From Microbacterium indicum DSM 19969 (GTDB taxonomy: Bacteria > Actinomycetota > Actinomycetes > Actinomycetales > Microbacteriaceae), in contig NZ_AULR01000001.1 in assembly GCF_000422385.1 (NCBI RefSeq), positions 1-64,000 of the forward strand: 64,000 nt of DNA, read 5' to 3'. Position numbers and translations under genes: made by a program. Under the pieces are notes generated by a model, which ran no database searches, was not told where the DNA came from, and saw only the letters and a program-made list of their open reading frames with translations. This document shows, one piece after another, positions 38,151-46,824 of the stretch. Each line of letters begins with the position of its first letter. Position 1 is the first letter of the stretch.

Positions 38151-38156
38151 TACCCT
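38151..38156 (+). promoter_or_regulatory. leaderless promoter -10 of the 139-residue membrane protein
   Basis: TACCCT, 6 nt, then GTG at 38163. Divergent from the mfd promoter, 25 bp apart. Confidence 0.5.
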
Positions 38157-38162
38157 GAGACC

Positions 38163-38582
38163 GTGACGACGATCTCCCCGGCTCCCCCGCGCCGCCGCGG
38201 ACTCGGCGTCGTCGCGTTCGTCGCCGCCGTCGCCGCGGTGGTCCTCGCCGGCGCCGTCGTCTGGTTCGCGGGCTTCTCGCTCGGGCGGATCCTCCGCGTG
38301 ACCGACTACCTCGACATCGTCGACGACGCCGAAGCGCAGATGTGGGAATCGCTCGGCCGCGCGGGCTGGGCGCTCGCGATCCTCGTCGCCGGCTGGCTCC
38401 TGCACGCGCTCCTCGCGCTGTGGGCGCTCGTGCAGGGCATCGTCGCCACGGCGCTCGGTCGGGGCCGCGGGCTCGGGATCGCCGCGATCGCCATCGCCTG
38501 CCTCGGCTGGGTCCCGCTCGGCTGGTGGACGCAGGAGTCGCTCATCGCCGGGGCGCTCGGCATCATCCCGTTCCTGGGATAG
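38163..38582 (+). CDS. small membrane protein of unknown function
   Basis: This 139-residue protein has a Pro/Arg-rich N-terminus and three or four helices (about 15-38, 62-84, 86-108 and 118-136). The segment between them (FSLGRILRVTDYLDIVDDAEA) is probably extracytoplasmic. No catalytic motif is visible and I do not recognise the family. The GTG start is supported by the leaderless -10. It is convergent with pth, with 6 bp between the two stop codons. Confidence 0.65.
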   Translation: MTTISPAPPRRRGLGVVAFVAAVAAVVLAGAVVWFAGFSLGRILRVTDYLDIVDDAEAQMWESLGRAGWALAILVAGWLLHALLALWALVQGIVATALGRGRGLGIAAIAIACLGWVPLGWWTQESLIAGALGIIPFLG

Positions 38583-38588
38583 CCGCCG

Positions 38589-39170
38589 CTACCTCGGCGC
38601 GTGCACCGTCTGCTGCGCCGCCGTGAGGCCCGACTCGACGATGAGCTCGGCCGCGTCGGCCGCGTCGGACACGAGGATCGGCAGGTTCGCTCGCTCGGCG
38701 GATCCGAAGGTGCTGAGCACCCAGTCGGCGGGGTCCTGGCGTCCGGGCGGCCGCCCGACGCCCACCCGCACGCGCAGGAAGTCGGGGGATCCGAGCGCCT
38801 TGATGATGTCGCGCACGCCGTTCTGGCCCCCGTGCCCGCCGCCCTGCTTGAGGCGCACGGTGTCGAAGGGCAGGTCGATGTCGTCGTGCACGACGATCAC
38901 GCGATCGGGCTCGATCCCGTAGAACTTCGCGAGGCCCGCAGCGGGCCCGCCCGAGGTGTTCATGTAGCCTGTCGACTTCGCGATCACGAGCTTCGCCGCC
39001 CCGGGCCGCAGCCACGTCTCGGCGACGCGCGCGCCCGCCTTGTGCTGCTTCCACGACGCCGAGCGCCGCGACGCGAGCTCGTCCACGACCATCTGCCCCA
39101 CGTTGTGGCGGGTCTTCTCGTACTGCGCCCCGGGGTTCCCGAGGCCCAGGATCAGCCAGGTGTCGGCCAT
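38589..39170 (-). CDS. pth: peptidyl-tRNA hydrolase
   Basis: This 193-residue enzyme releases tRNA from drop-off peptidyl-tRNA. Motifs are LILGLGNPGAQYEKTRHNVG, including Asn12 and the catalytic His22, then STGYMNTSG, VIVVHDDIDLPF with the catalytic Asp, and GGGHGGQNGVRDI. The length is typical. The ATG at 39170 was chosen from the family N-terminus. It lies downstream of rplY with a hairpin in between, the usual rplY-pth order. Confidence 0.96.
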   Translation of the reverse strand: MADTWLILGLGNPGAQYEKTRHNVGQMVVDELASRRSASWKQHKAGARVAETWLRPGAAKLVIAKSTGYMNTSGGPAAGLAKFYGIEPDRVIVVHDDIDLPFDTVRLKQGGGHGGQNGVRDIIKALGSPDFLRVRVGVGRPPGRQDPADWVLSTFGSAERANLPILVSDAADAAELIVESGLTAAQQTVHAPR

Positions 39171-39191
39171 GGTCTCTCTCTCATGCACGAT

Positions 39192-39221
39192 GAAGGGGTG
39201 CGGCCGCGGCCGCACCCCTTC
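39192..39221 (-). terminator. hairpin between rplY and pth
   Basis: A near-perfect palindrome pairs 39192-39205 with 39208-39221 around a 2-nt tip. It is 17 bp after the rplY stop and probably reduces read-through into pth. Confidence 0.65.
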
Positions 39222-39238
39222 GCATCGGATCGCGAGTC

Positions 39239-39835
39239 TTACTCGGCGGACTCGGCGGTGGCCTCGGCGGCGGCCGGGGCCTCCTCCTCCGCCTCGACGG
39301 CAGGCGTCGAGACCGAGACGAGCAGCATGTCCTTGGCCTCGGCGAGGACGACGCCCTCGGGCAGCGTCACGTCGCCGGCGTGGACGAGCGCGCCGTCCTC
39401 GAGGCCGGCGATCGAGACGACGATGTGCTCGGGGAGAGCCGTCGCGGAGGCGTCGACCGTGATGGTCGTGGCGGCCTGCGTGTGAATCGTGCCCGAGAAG
39501 GTCTCGCCCTCGAGGACGACGGGGACGGCCACCTGCACGCGCTCGCCGCGCTTGACGATGACGAGGTCGATGTGCTCGATGATCTGGCGCACCGGGTCGC
39601 GCTGCACGTCCTTGACGAGCGCGAGCTCGGTCTGGCCCTCGATGTCGAGCTCGATGAGAGCGTTCGCCGAGCGGACGATGAGGCCCGCCTCGTGGCCGGG
39701 GAGGGCGAGGTGGCGCGGCTCGGTGCCGTGGCCGTACAGGACGGCGGGGATCTTGCCTGCGGCGCGCAGGCGGCGGGCGAAGCCCTTGCCGAACTCGGTG
39801 CGCACATCGACGGAAAGCGTGGCGTTGTCGCTCAT
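39239..39835 (-). CDS. rplY: 50S ribosomal protein L25 / general stress protein Ctc
   Basis: This 198-residue 5S-rRNA-binding protein starts with the L25 domain (about 1-95): EFGKGFARRLRAAGKIPAVLYGHGTEP is the signature. The long TL5/Ctc C-terminal beta domain (about 100-180) and an acidic Ala/Glu tail (VEAEEEAPAAAEATAE) follow. The long form is typical of Ctc rather than the short E. coli L25. The ATG at 39835 fits the family N-terminus; the frame opens further upstream. Confidence 0.95.
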   Translation of the reverse strand: MSDNATLSVDVRTEFGKGFARRLRAAGKIPAVLYGHGTEPRHLALPGHEAGLIVRSANALIELDIEGQTELALVKDVQRDPVRQIIEHIDLVIVKRGERVQVAVPVVLEGETFSGTIHTQAATTITVDASATALPEHIVVSIAGLEDGALVHAGDVTLPEGVVLAEAKDMLLVSVSTPAVEAEEEAPAAAEATAESAE

Positions 39836-39980
39836 GATGACTCCAATGGGAAGCGGTTGCGGGTTCTCGACCGGGCGCACACCGTGACGTGACCCAGAGG
39901 TCGTCATCACCGCGTCGATCACGGATGCGCAGGCGCGCTCCCTCGCCGAGGTCGAGATCCATCGTACCCGATGGATTGGA

Positions 39981-39986
39981 TAGGGT
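39981..39986 (+). promoter_or_regulatory. -10 box of the 36-residue membrane peptide gene
   Basis: TAGGGT lies 7 nt before the ATG at 39994. GGGAGG also lies just before the start, so initiation could be leaderless or Shine-Dalgarno dependent. Confidence 0.45.
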
Positions 39987-39993
39987 GGGAGGC

Positions 39994-40104
39994 ATGGATT
40001 CCTCCCACATCGTCGGCCTCGTGATCGCCGCCATCACCCTCGTCACGACGATCGGCTTCGCGGGCGCCCTGTTCAGCATGGGCCGCGGCGCCAAGGGCGA
40101 ATAA
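39994..40104 (+). CDS. 36-residue single-span membrane peptide
   Basis: This short ORF encodes a 36-residue peptide beginning MDSSHIVGLVIAAITL: an N-terminal His/Ser cap, one hydrophobic helix (about 5-28) and a short polar, net-positive tail ending GRGAKGE. It has a good ribosome-binding site (GGGAGG, 39987-39992 region) and a -10 box at the correct distance, which argues for real expression. It lies 97 bp upstream of gnd on the same strand, so it might share the gnd transcript. No function is known. Confidence 0.6.
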   Translation: MDSSHIVGLVIAAITLVTTIGFAGALFSMGRGAKGE

Positions 40105-40201
40105 CCCGCATTCCCTCCCGCCCTCCCGAACTCGGCCACAGCGCCGAGCGATTAGCCTGGAGGGCGGATACCAATCCCCATTCCTCTCTAAGGAGACGTG
40201 C

Positions 40202-41644
40202 GTGAACGCTGCAAACATCGGGGTCGTCGGCCTCGCCGTGATGGGCTCGAACCTGGCCCGCAACCTCGCGAGCCGCGAGGGCAACACGGTGGCCGTGTAC
40301 AACCGCAGCCGCGAGAAGACCGACCTGCTGGTCGCCGAGCACCCCGAGGCCGGGTTCATCCCCGCGTTCTCGTACGAGGAGTTCGCCGCGAGCCTGTCGA
40401 AGCCCCGCACCGCGATCATCATGGTCAAGGCCGGCCGCGGCACCGACGCGGTCATCGACGAGCTCGTCAAGGTCTTCGAGCCCGGCGACATCATCGTCGA
40501 CGGCGGCAACGCCTACTTCCCCGACACGATCCGCCGCGAGAAGGCCGTCCGCGAGACGGGCATCAACTTCGTCGGCGCCGGCATCTCGGGCGGCGAAGAG
40601 GGCGCGCTCAACGGCCCCTCGATCATGCCCGGCGGCTCGGACGAGTCGTGGGTGACCCTCGGCCCGATCCTCAAGTCGATCGCGGCGGTCGCCGAGGGCG
40701 AGCCCTGCGTGACCCACATCGGCCACAACGGCGCCGGCCACTTCGTCAAGATGGTGCACAACGGCATCGAGTACGCCGACATGCAGCTCATCGCCGAGGC
40801 CTACGACCTCATCCGCCGCGGCACGGGCAAGACCCCCTCCGAGATCGCCGACGTGTTCGAGGAGTGGAACAAGGGCGAGCTCGAGTCGTACCTCATCGAG
40901 ATCACGGCCGAGGTCCTCCGCCAGAACGACGCCGAGACGGGCAAGCCGCTCGTCGACGTGATCCTCGACCAGGCGGGCGCCAAGGGCACCGGCGCGTGGA
41001 CCGTGCAGACGGCCCTCTCGCTCGGCACCCCCGTCTCGGGCATCGCCGAGGCGACCTTCGCCCGTTCGCTCTCGTCGCACCCCGAGCAGCGCGCCGTCGC
41101 CGCGACGCTCCCCGGCCCCGACGAGGAGTTCTCGGTCGCCGACGCCGACGCCTTCATCGAGGACGTCCGCCAGGCGCTCTTCGCGTCGAAGATCATCGCG
41201 TACTCGCAGGGCTTCGACGAGATCCGCGCCGGCGCCGCCGAGTACGACTGGACGATCGACCTCGGCGCCGTGTCGAAGATCTGGCGCGCGGGCTGCATCA
41301 TCCGCGCGCAGTTCCTCAACCGCATCGCCGACGCGTACGACGAGCAGGCCGACCTGCCCGTCCTCGCGACCTCGACGTACTTCGCCGAGGCGCTGACCCG
41401 CGGCCAGGCCGCGTGGCGCCGCGTCGTCGTCGCCGCGACGCAGGCGGGCATCCCCTCGCCGGCGTTCAGCTCGTCGCTCGCGTACTACGACGGTCTGCGC
41501 GCCGAGCGCCTGCCCGCCGCCCTCGTGCAGGGTCAGCGCGACTTCTTCGGTGCGCACACCTACAAGCGCATCGACAAGGAGGGCACCTTCCACACGCTGT
41601 GGTCGGGCGACCGCTCCGAGATCGAGGCCGTCGACACGCACTGA
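40202..41644 (+). CDS. gnd: 6-phosphogluconate dehydrogenase (NADP-dependent, decarboxylating)
   Basis: This 480-residue enzyme of the oxidative pentose phosphate pathway yields ribulose 5-phosphate, CO2 and NADPH. Motifs are the dinucleotide-binding GLAVMGSNLARNLA with NRS after strand beta-2 (NADP preference), IIVDGGNAYFPDT, GISGGEEGALNGPSIMPGG, and the catalytic HNGAGHFVKMVHNGIEY. The C-terminal all-helical domain ends with the KEGTFHTLWSGDRSE tail. The start is GTG with AAGGAG upstream (40191-40196). It is followed by a 19-bp terminator hairpin and convergent ppc. Confidence 0.97.
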   Translation: MNAANIGVVGLAVMGSNLARNLASREGNTVAVYNRSREKTDLLVAEHPEAGFIPAFSYEEFAASLSKPRTAIIMVKAGRGTDAVIDELVKVFEPGDIIVDGGNAYFPDTIRREKAVRETGINFVGAGISGGEEGALNGPSIMPGGSDESWVTLGPILKSIAAVAEGEPCVTHIGHNGAGHFVKMVHNGIEYADMQLIAEAYDLIRRGTGKTPSEIADVFEEWNKGELESYLIEITAEVLRQNDAETGKPLVDVILDQAGAKGTGAWTVQTALSLGTPVSGIAEATFARSLSSHPEQRAVAATLPGPDEEFSVADADAFIEDVRQALFASKIIAYSQGFDEIRAGAAEYDWTIDLGAVSKIWRAGCIIRAQFLNRIADAYDEQADLPVLATSTYFAEALTRGQAAWRRVVVAATQAGIPSPAFSSSLAYYDGLRAERLPAALVQGQRDFFGAHTYKRIDKEGTFHTLWSGDRSEIEAVDTH

Positions 41645-41654
41645 CGCGCCGCTC

Positions 41655-41696
41655 GCTGATGAGGGCCCCCGCCGAATGGCGGGGGCCCTCATCAGC
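41655..41696. terminator. strong terminator between gnd and ppc
   Basis: A perfect 19-bp stem (41655-41673 with 41678-41696) has the tetraloop GAAT. It lies 10 bp after the gnd stop. Confidence 0.85.
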
Positions 41697-41715
41697 TCCC
41701 GAGTGCACTCGGGAG
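41696..41715. repeat. 20-bp perfect palindrome beside the gnd terminator
   Basis: CTCCCGAGTG is followed directly by its reverse complement CACTCGGGAG. It adjoins the gnd hairpin and lies 30 bp from the ppc stop, so it may serve as the ppc terminator. Confidence 0.6.
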
Positions 41716-41745
41716 GCGGCTTCGCACTCGGGGATCGGGCCCGGA

Positions 41746-44412
41746 TCAGCCCGTGTTCTGCAGGCCGGCCGCGACGCCCGACACAGCGAGGAGCAGCAGG
41801 CGCTGCACGTCGGGATCCGTCTCGGTGTCGACGGGAGCCTCGCGGAGCGCGCGGAGGGCGCGCAGCTGCAGGAGCGAGAGGGCGTCGACGTAGGGGCTGC
41901 GCAGCTTGACGGCGCGCTGGAGGACGGGCTTGTTCGAGAGCAGGCCATCTCCCCCGACGATGCGCACGACCCACTCGCGGGTCAGCGCCATCTCGTCGAG
42001 CACGAGCGCCGCGAGGTCGTCGCGGTCGCCGAGCGCGAGGTACTCGCGGGCGATCCGGTCGTCGGTCTTCGCGAGGCTCATGCCGACGTTGTCGATCATG
42101 GTGCGGAAGAGCGGCCACTCGGTGTACGCCTCGCACAGGAGACCCTCGTCGCCCACGGCCGCGAGGGCCGTGCCGAGGCCGTACCAGCCGGCGAGGTTGA
42201 TGCGCGCCTGCGTCCAGGCGAAGACCCACGGGATCGCCCGGAGGTCCTCGAGCGACTCGACCGAGAGCCCGCGGCGGGCGGGGCGCGATCCGAGCGCCAG
42301 GAGGCCGACCTCCTCCATGGGCGTGACCCGCGCGAACCACGGCGCGAAGCCGTCGGCCTTCACGAGCTCGAAGAAGCGGGCGCGGGAGGTCTCCTCCATC
42401 GACGAGGCGACGTCGGCGAAGCGCGCGGCGGCCGAGCTGTTGCGCTCCTCGTTCGACGGGGCGGACGCCGTGAGGATCGCGGCGCCGACCTGGTCGACGT
42501 GGCGCATCGCGATGTCGCGGTCGCCGTAGCGCGCGAAGATGACCTCGCCCTGCTCCGTGAGCTTGAAGCGGCCGTCGACAGAGTGCGGCGGCTGCGCGAT
42601 GATCGCGCTGTTGGCCGGCCCGCCGCCGCGGCCGAGCGCGCCGCCGCGGCCGTGGAAGAGCGTGAGCTCGATGCGGCGCTCGCGCGCCCAGTCGGCGATC
42701 AGCGACTGCGCCTCGTACAAGGCCAGGGTCGCGGCGACGGGGCCGACGTCCTTCGACGAGTCGGAGTAGCCCAGCATGACCTCGAGCTTGTTCCCGGTCT
42801 CGGCGAGGCGCGCCGCGAACTCGGGGTGCTCGGTGATCTCGGCGAGGATCCCGGGGGCCGCCTGCAGGTCATCGAAGGTCTCGAAGAGCGGGATGACGTC
42901 GAGGACGGGGAGCGTACCGCCCTCGCCCACCGCGTATCGGGCGAGCCGGCGCACGTTCGCGAGATCCTCGGCCGACTGCGTGAACGACACGATGTAGCGG
43001 CCCGCGGCGCGGGATCCGAAGCGCTTCTGCACGTAGGCGATCGCGCGGAACACCTCGAGCACCTCCTCGGCCTGCTCGCTCAGCTCGCCGCCCTCCTCGA
43101 GCTCGGCGAGCACCTTGCGGTGCACGGCCGAGTGCTGGCGCACCTCGAGCTCGGCGAGGTGGAACCCGAAGGTCTCGACCTGCCAGATGAGCTCCTGCAG
43201 CTCGCCGTATGCCTGGCGCGGGGCGCCGGCGTCGACCAGCGACCGCTGGACGGTGCGGAGATCGGCGAGCAGCTCGTCGGGCTCGCGGTAGGCGAGATCG
43301 GCGTTGCGGGTGCGCGTCGCCTCGATCTTGCGGACGAGCATGAGGACGGCGGCGCGGTGCAGCTCGCCGGGCGAGCGCTTCGCGACCTCGGCCGCCGCCT
43401 CCTCGTCGGCCGTCGACAGGCGCGCCCAGAGAGCCTCGACGTCGGCGCTCGGAGGGGTCGAGGCGGCGCCGAGCGTGAGCCCTCGGCCGACGCGCGCCGC
43501 GGCGCGCTCGAGGCCGAACAGGACGTGCTCGCTCGCGATCCCCGCGGCCTTGCGGGAGATCTTCGCGGTGACGAACGGGTTGCCGTCGCGGTCGCCTCCG
43601 ACCCAGCTGCCGATGCGGACGAAGGGCTTCACGGCGGGAGCGGCGCTGCCCGACGCATCGCCCTGGAGCGCCTCGTCGACGCGGCGATACACCTCGGGGA
43701 TCGTCGTGAAGAGCGTGTCGTCGAACACGGCCATGACCGTGCGCACCTCGTCGAGCGGCTGCGGCTTCTCGTCGCGGATCGGCGAGGTGCGCCAGAGCGT
43801 GTCGATCTCCTCGAGCAGGTGGCGCGTCGTGCGGCGCTCGGCGTCGCCGCCGCGCGGGCCGTCGTCGAGCGCGTCGACGAGCTGCGAGAGGCGGCGGATG
43901 CTCGTCGAGACGGCGCGGCGGCGCGCCTCGGTCGGGTGCGCCGTGAACACGGGGTGGAAGAGGAGACCGTCCAGGCGGTCCTTCGCCTGCGCGTCGCCGA
44001 TCTCGCCCGCGAGCGCCCGGTAGGCCCCCGCGAGGCTGCCGCGCGGGTCGCGCGAGGGGGCCCCGTCGCGCTCGCGGAGCACCCGCACGCGCTGGCGCTC
44101 CTCGGCGAGGTTCACGAGGTGGAAGTAGCAGGTGAAGGCGCGGACGACCTCGTCGGCCCGCTCCAGCGAGAACGACTCGGCGATCGCCGCCGCGCTCGCG
44201 AACGCCGCGGGGGTCTCGTCGGTGTACGCCTGGATCGTGGCGGTGCGGAGGCGCTCGACATCGTCGAACAGCCCCGCGGATCCGCTCTCGCGGAGCACCT
44301 GGCCGAGCAGCGTGCCGAGCAGGCGCACGTCGGCACGCATGCGCTCGGGCATCTCCTGCTCCGCCTCGTGGCGACCGACGACGTCCTGAGGATCGGGGGA
44401 GGCAGTGGGCAT
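41746..44412 (-). CDS. ppc: phosphoenolpyruvate carboxylase
   Basis: This 888-residue anaplerotic enzyme makes oxaloacetate from PEP and bicarbonate. Key motifs are VFTAHPTEARRR with the catalytic His, GYSDSSKDVG, the glycine loop FHGRGGALGRGGGP and the invariant C-terminus QNTG. The ATG at 44412 is 6 nt after TACCGT, so it is probably leaderless. It is convergent with gnd. The histidine kinase gene ends 5 bp upstream on the same strand, so partial co-transcription with the two-component genes is possible. Confidence 0.97.
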   Translation of the reverse strand: MPTASPDPQDVVGRHEAEQEMPERMRADVRLLGTLLGQVLRESGSAGLFDDVERLRTATIQAYTDETPAAFASAAAIAESFSLERADEVVRAFTCYFHLVNLAEERQRVRVLRERDGAPSRDPRGSLAGAYRALAGEIGDAQAKDRLDGLLFHPVFTAHPTEARRRAVSTSIRRLSQLVDALDDGPRGGDAERRTTRHLLEEIDTLWRTSPIRDEKPQPLDEVRTVMAVFDDTLFTTIPEVYRRVDEALQGDASGSAAPAVKPFVRIGSWVGGDRDGNPFVTAKISRKAAGIASEHVLFGLERAAARVGRGLTLGAASTPPSADVEALWARLSTADEEAAAEVAKRSPGELHRAAVLMLVRKIEATRTRNADLAYREPDELLADLRTVQRSLVDAGAPRQAYGELQELIWQVETFGFHLAELEVRQHSAVHRKVLAELEEGGELSEQAEEVLEVFRAIAYVQKRFGSRAAGRYIVSFTQSAEDLANVRRLARYAVGEGGTLPVLDVIPLFETFDDLQAAPGILAEITEHPEFAARLAETGNKLEVMLGYSDSSKDVGPVAATLALYEAQSLIADWARERRIELTLFHGRGGALGRGGGPANSAIIAQPPHSVDGRFKLTEQGEVIFARYGDRDIAMRHVDQVGAAILTASAPSNEERNSSAAARFADVASSMEETSRARFFELVKADGFAPWFARVTPMEEVGLLALGSRPARRGLSVESLEDLRAIPWVFAWTQARINLAGWYGLGTALAAVGDEGLLCEAYTEWPLFRTMIDNVGMSLAKTDDRIAREYLALGDRDDLAALVLDEMALTREWVVRIVGGDGLLSNKPVLQRAVKLRSPYVDALSLLQLRALRALREAPVDTETDPDVQRLLLLAVSGVAAGLQNTG

Positions 44413-44416
44413 TCCC

Positions 44417-45904
44417 CTACGGTATCGGCTGCGGTGAGGTGCTCCCGACCACGCCGTCCTGGGGCTTGGCAGGCAGCGTGACCGTGAAGGTCGTGGATCC
44501 CGGTTCGCTCTCGACCGAGATCGTGCCGTGGTGGCCCGTCACGATCGCCTGCGCGATCGACAGCCCGAGGCCGGATCCGCCCGTCTTGCGTGCGCGGCTC
44601 TGGTCGCCGCGGGTGAAGCGCGTGAAGAGCGACTTCTGCAGCTCGGGGTCGATGCCGGGCCCCGAGTCGTGCACCGTCAGGACGGCGCGGGTCGCGGATC
44701 CCTCCCCCTCCGTGCGCAGGCCGACGGTCACCTCGGTGCCCTCGGGCGTGTGCGTGCGCGCGTTCGCGAGGAGGTTCGTGATGACCTGGGTCAGGCGGGC
44801 GCGGTCGCCCGCGACCTGGACGGGCTCCTCCCCCACGTCGGCTCCCCAGTCGTGCTCCATGCCGGCCATCGCCTGGTCGGCGACGGCGTCGACGACGAGC
44901 TGGCGCATGTCGATCACGTCGTACATGAGCTCATGGCCCTCGTCAAGGCGCGCGAGCAGCAGCAGATCCTCCACGAGCCCCGTCATGCGCTGCGCCTGCG
45001 CCTCGATCCGCTCGAGCGACTGGCGGCTGCCGTCGGACAGGGCGGGGTCGCGCTGCGACAGCTCGCTGTACCCGCGGATCGACGCGAGCGGGGTGCGCAG
45101 CTCGTGGCTCGCATCGGCGACGAACTTGCGCATCGTCTCCTCGTTCCGCTGACGCGCCGAGAGCGACTCCTCGACGTGGTCGAGGAGCGTGTTGAGGGCG
45201 GCGCCGACCTGGCCGATCTCGGTGTACGGGTTGACCTGCGATGCCGGCACGCGCTCGGCGATCTCGACGTCGCCCTGGTCGAGCTGCTGCCGCGAGACGC
45301 GGGTCGCGGTCGCCGCGATGGTGCGGAGCGGTCTCAGACCCCGGCTGATCGTGCCGGAGGTCGCGACGCCGAGCACGAGCATGCCGCCCATCGTGATGAG
45401 GGCGATCGCCCAGAGCATGCGCGTGAGCGTCTCGACCTCGCTCGCGTTCGAGATCCCGATCGCCGTCACGACGTCGGAGCTGTCGGACACCGACACCGCC
45501 TCGACGCGGAAGGTGCCGAGGCCCGAGACCGAGACCGTCACGTGCTGGCCGTGGTCGAGCCCGCTGACGGCCGCGTAGACCTGCGCGACCTGCGCCGTCG
45601 TCATCCCCGACACCGCGTAGTCGTCGGTGTACACGCCCTTCCACGTGCTGCCGTCGGTCGTGCCGACGACGAGCATGTCATCGGTCAGCGCGGGCACGCC
45701 GGAGTTCGCGTCCTGGCTCAGCGACAGCGGGGCGCTCGCGACCTGGCGGAGCCGCTCGTCGAGCTGTTGGTTCAGCACGTTCTGGAGGACGAAGCTCGTC
45801 ACGAGTGCGACGACCACGAGGATCGCCGCCACGATCGCGTAGACCGTGAGCATCAGCTGCGACTGCAGCGTGAGCTTGTGGCGCCAGCTCACGCGACTCG
45901 ACAT
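44417..45904 (-). CDS. sensor histidine kinase
   Basis: This 495-residue membrane kinase has two helices (about 18-41 and 163-183) enclosing an extracytoplasmic sensor domain of about 120 residues. A HAMP linker (about 184-250), the dimerisation/phosphoacceptor segment FVADASHELRTPLASIRGYSE with His267, and a HATPase domain follow (N-box VITNLLANARTHTPEG, G1 HDSGPGIDP, G2 GGSGLGLSI). The ATG shares its A with the stop of the response regulator gene (TAATG). The sensed signal is unknown. Confidence 0.92.
   Translation of the reverse strand: MSSRVSWRHKLTLQSQLMLTVYAIVAAILVVVALVTSFVLQNVLNQQLDERLRQVASAPLSLSQDANSGVPALTDDMLVVGTTDGSTWKGVYTDDYAVSGMTTAQVAQVYAAVSGLDHGQHVTVSVSGLGTFRVEAVSVSDSSDVVTAIGISNASEVETLTRMLWAIALITMGGMLVLGVATSGTISRGLRPLRTIAATATRVSRQQLDQGDVEIAERVPASQVNPYTEIGQVGAALNTLLDHVEESLSARQRNEETMRKFVADASHELRTPLASIRGYSELSQRDPALSDGSRQSLERIEAQAQRMTGLVEDLLLLARLDEGHELMYDVIDMRQLVVDAVADQAMAGMEHDWGADVGEEPVQVAGDRARLTQVITNLLANARTHTPEGTEVTVGLRTEGEGSATRAVLTVHDSGPGIDPELQKSLFTRFTRGDQSRARKTGGSGLGLSIAQAIVTGHHGTISVESEPGSTTFTVTLPAKPQDGVVGSTSPQPIP
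44419..44424 (-). promoter_or_regulatory. leaderless promoter -10 of ppc
   Basis: Minus-strand TACCGT, 6 nt, then ATG at 44412. It lies in the last codons of the histidine kinase gene. Confidence 0.5.
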
Positions 45905-46650
45905 TACTGCGGCGCCTTGATCATGTAGCCCACGCCGCGGACGGTGTGGATCAGGGGCTCGTTGCCCGCGTCGATCTTCTTTCGCAGGTAGGAGATGTAG
46001 AGCTCGACGACCGACGACTTGCCGCCGAAGTCGTAGTTCCACACGCGGTCGAGGATCTGCGCCTTCGACACGACGCGGCGCTGGTTGCGCATGAGGAAGC
46101 GGAGCAGCTCGAACTCGGTCGCCGTCAGCTCGATCTCGGTGTCGCCGCGGAGCACCTCGTGGCTGTCCTCGTTGAGGCTCAGGTCGCCGACGCGGAGGAT
46201 CGGCTCGGGCTCGGACGCGAGGGCCGTGCCGGCGCGGCGCATGAGGGCGCGGAGACGGGCGACGACCTCCTCGAGGCTGAACGGCTTCGTGACGTAATCG
46301 TCGCCGCCGGCCGTGAGGCCCGCGACGCGGTCGGCCACGGCGTCCTTCGCCGTGAGGAACAGCACGGGCACCATGTTGTTCTGCTGGCGCAGGCGCTGCA
46401 GGACGGACATGCCGTCGAGGTCGGGCATCATGATGTCGAGCACGAGCGCGTCGGGCGCGAAGTCCTTGACCTCGTTCAGCGCCTCGTAGCCGCTGGCCGC
46501 CGTGCGGACCTCCCACCCCTCCATGCGCAGCGCCATCGACAGGAGGTCGGTGAGCATCTGCTCGTCGTCGACGACGAGCACGCGCACCGGCGTGCCGTCG
46601 GGTCGGGTGAGCGCAGTTCCGTGGGGGGCGATGTTCGTCATGGAACTCAT
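45904..46650 (-). CDS. OmpR/PhoB-family response regulator
   Basis: This 248-residue regulator has a receiver domain (about 22-135) with acidic pair DDE (28-30), phosphoacceptor Asp72 (VLDIMMPDLDG) and Lys122 (VTKPF). A winged-helix DNA-binding domain follows (about 150-245: LTATEFELLRFLMRN, VWNYDFGGKSSVVELYISYLRKKID, IHTVRGVGYMI). The start could also be the ATG three codons later. It pairs with the downstream kinase gene and is divergent from an FtsX-like/ATPase exporter, which is its most likely target. Confidence 0.93.
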   Translation of the reverse strand: MSSMTNIAPHGTALTRPDGTPVRVLVVDDEQMLTDLLSMALRMEGWEVRTAASGYEALNEVKDFAPDALVLDIMMPDLDGMSVLQRLRQQNNMVPVLFLTAKDAVADRVAGLTAGGDDYVTKPFSLEEVVARLRALMRRAGTALASEPEPILRVGDLSLNEDSHEVLRGDTEIELTATEFELLRFLMRNQRRVVSKAQILDRVWNYDFGGKSSVVELYISYLRKKIDAGNEPLIHTVRGVGYMIKAPQ

Positions 46651-46824
46651 TGTGCGCGCAAACCTATGCGTCGTCTATGGCGTGCGTTATGCGCCGCCTG
46701 AGAATCGCGGATCCGCTTCCATAGGCCCCGCTTAAGCGCGCCATATCGGCGTCATGAGGCGGACCCCTAGCGTCGGTCGACGTCGCGCAGAGTGCGCGCA
46801 GCACGAAGGAGACCCGAGATCCCC
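46651..46824. promoter_or_regulatory. divergent regulatory region between the two-component and exporter genes
   Basis: This 174-bp A/T-richer spacer contains TAGGTT-like and TAGCGT-like -10 candidates for the two directions and the palindrome CGCTTAAGCG (46729-46738). It is the probable binding region of the response regulator. No repeated operator could be fixed by eye. Confidence 0.4.

Noticed and set aside
34689..38405. Very long open frames antisense or out of phase with mfd, gnd-ppc and prs-glmU
   Set aside because: They are typical shadows of high-GC genes. The products are Arg/Ala/Gly-rich or Asp/Val/Glu-rich with no recognisable domain, while the frame kept encodes complete known proteins.
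41655..41715. Adjacent hairpin and palindrome between gnd and ppc as mobile repeats
   Set aside because: Their position after two convergent stop codons fits terminators, and no second copy was seen in the window.
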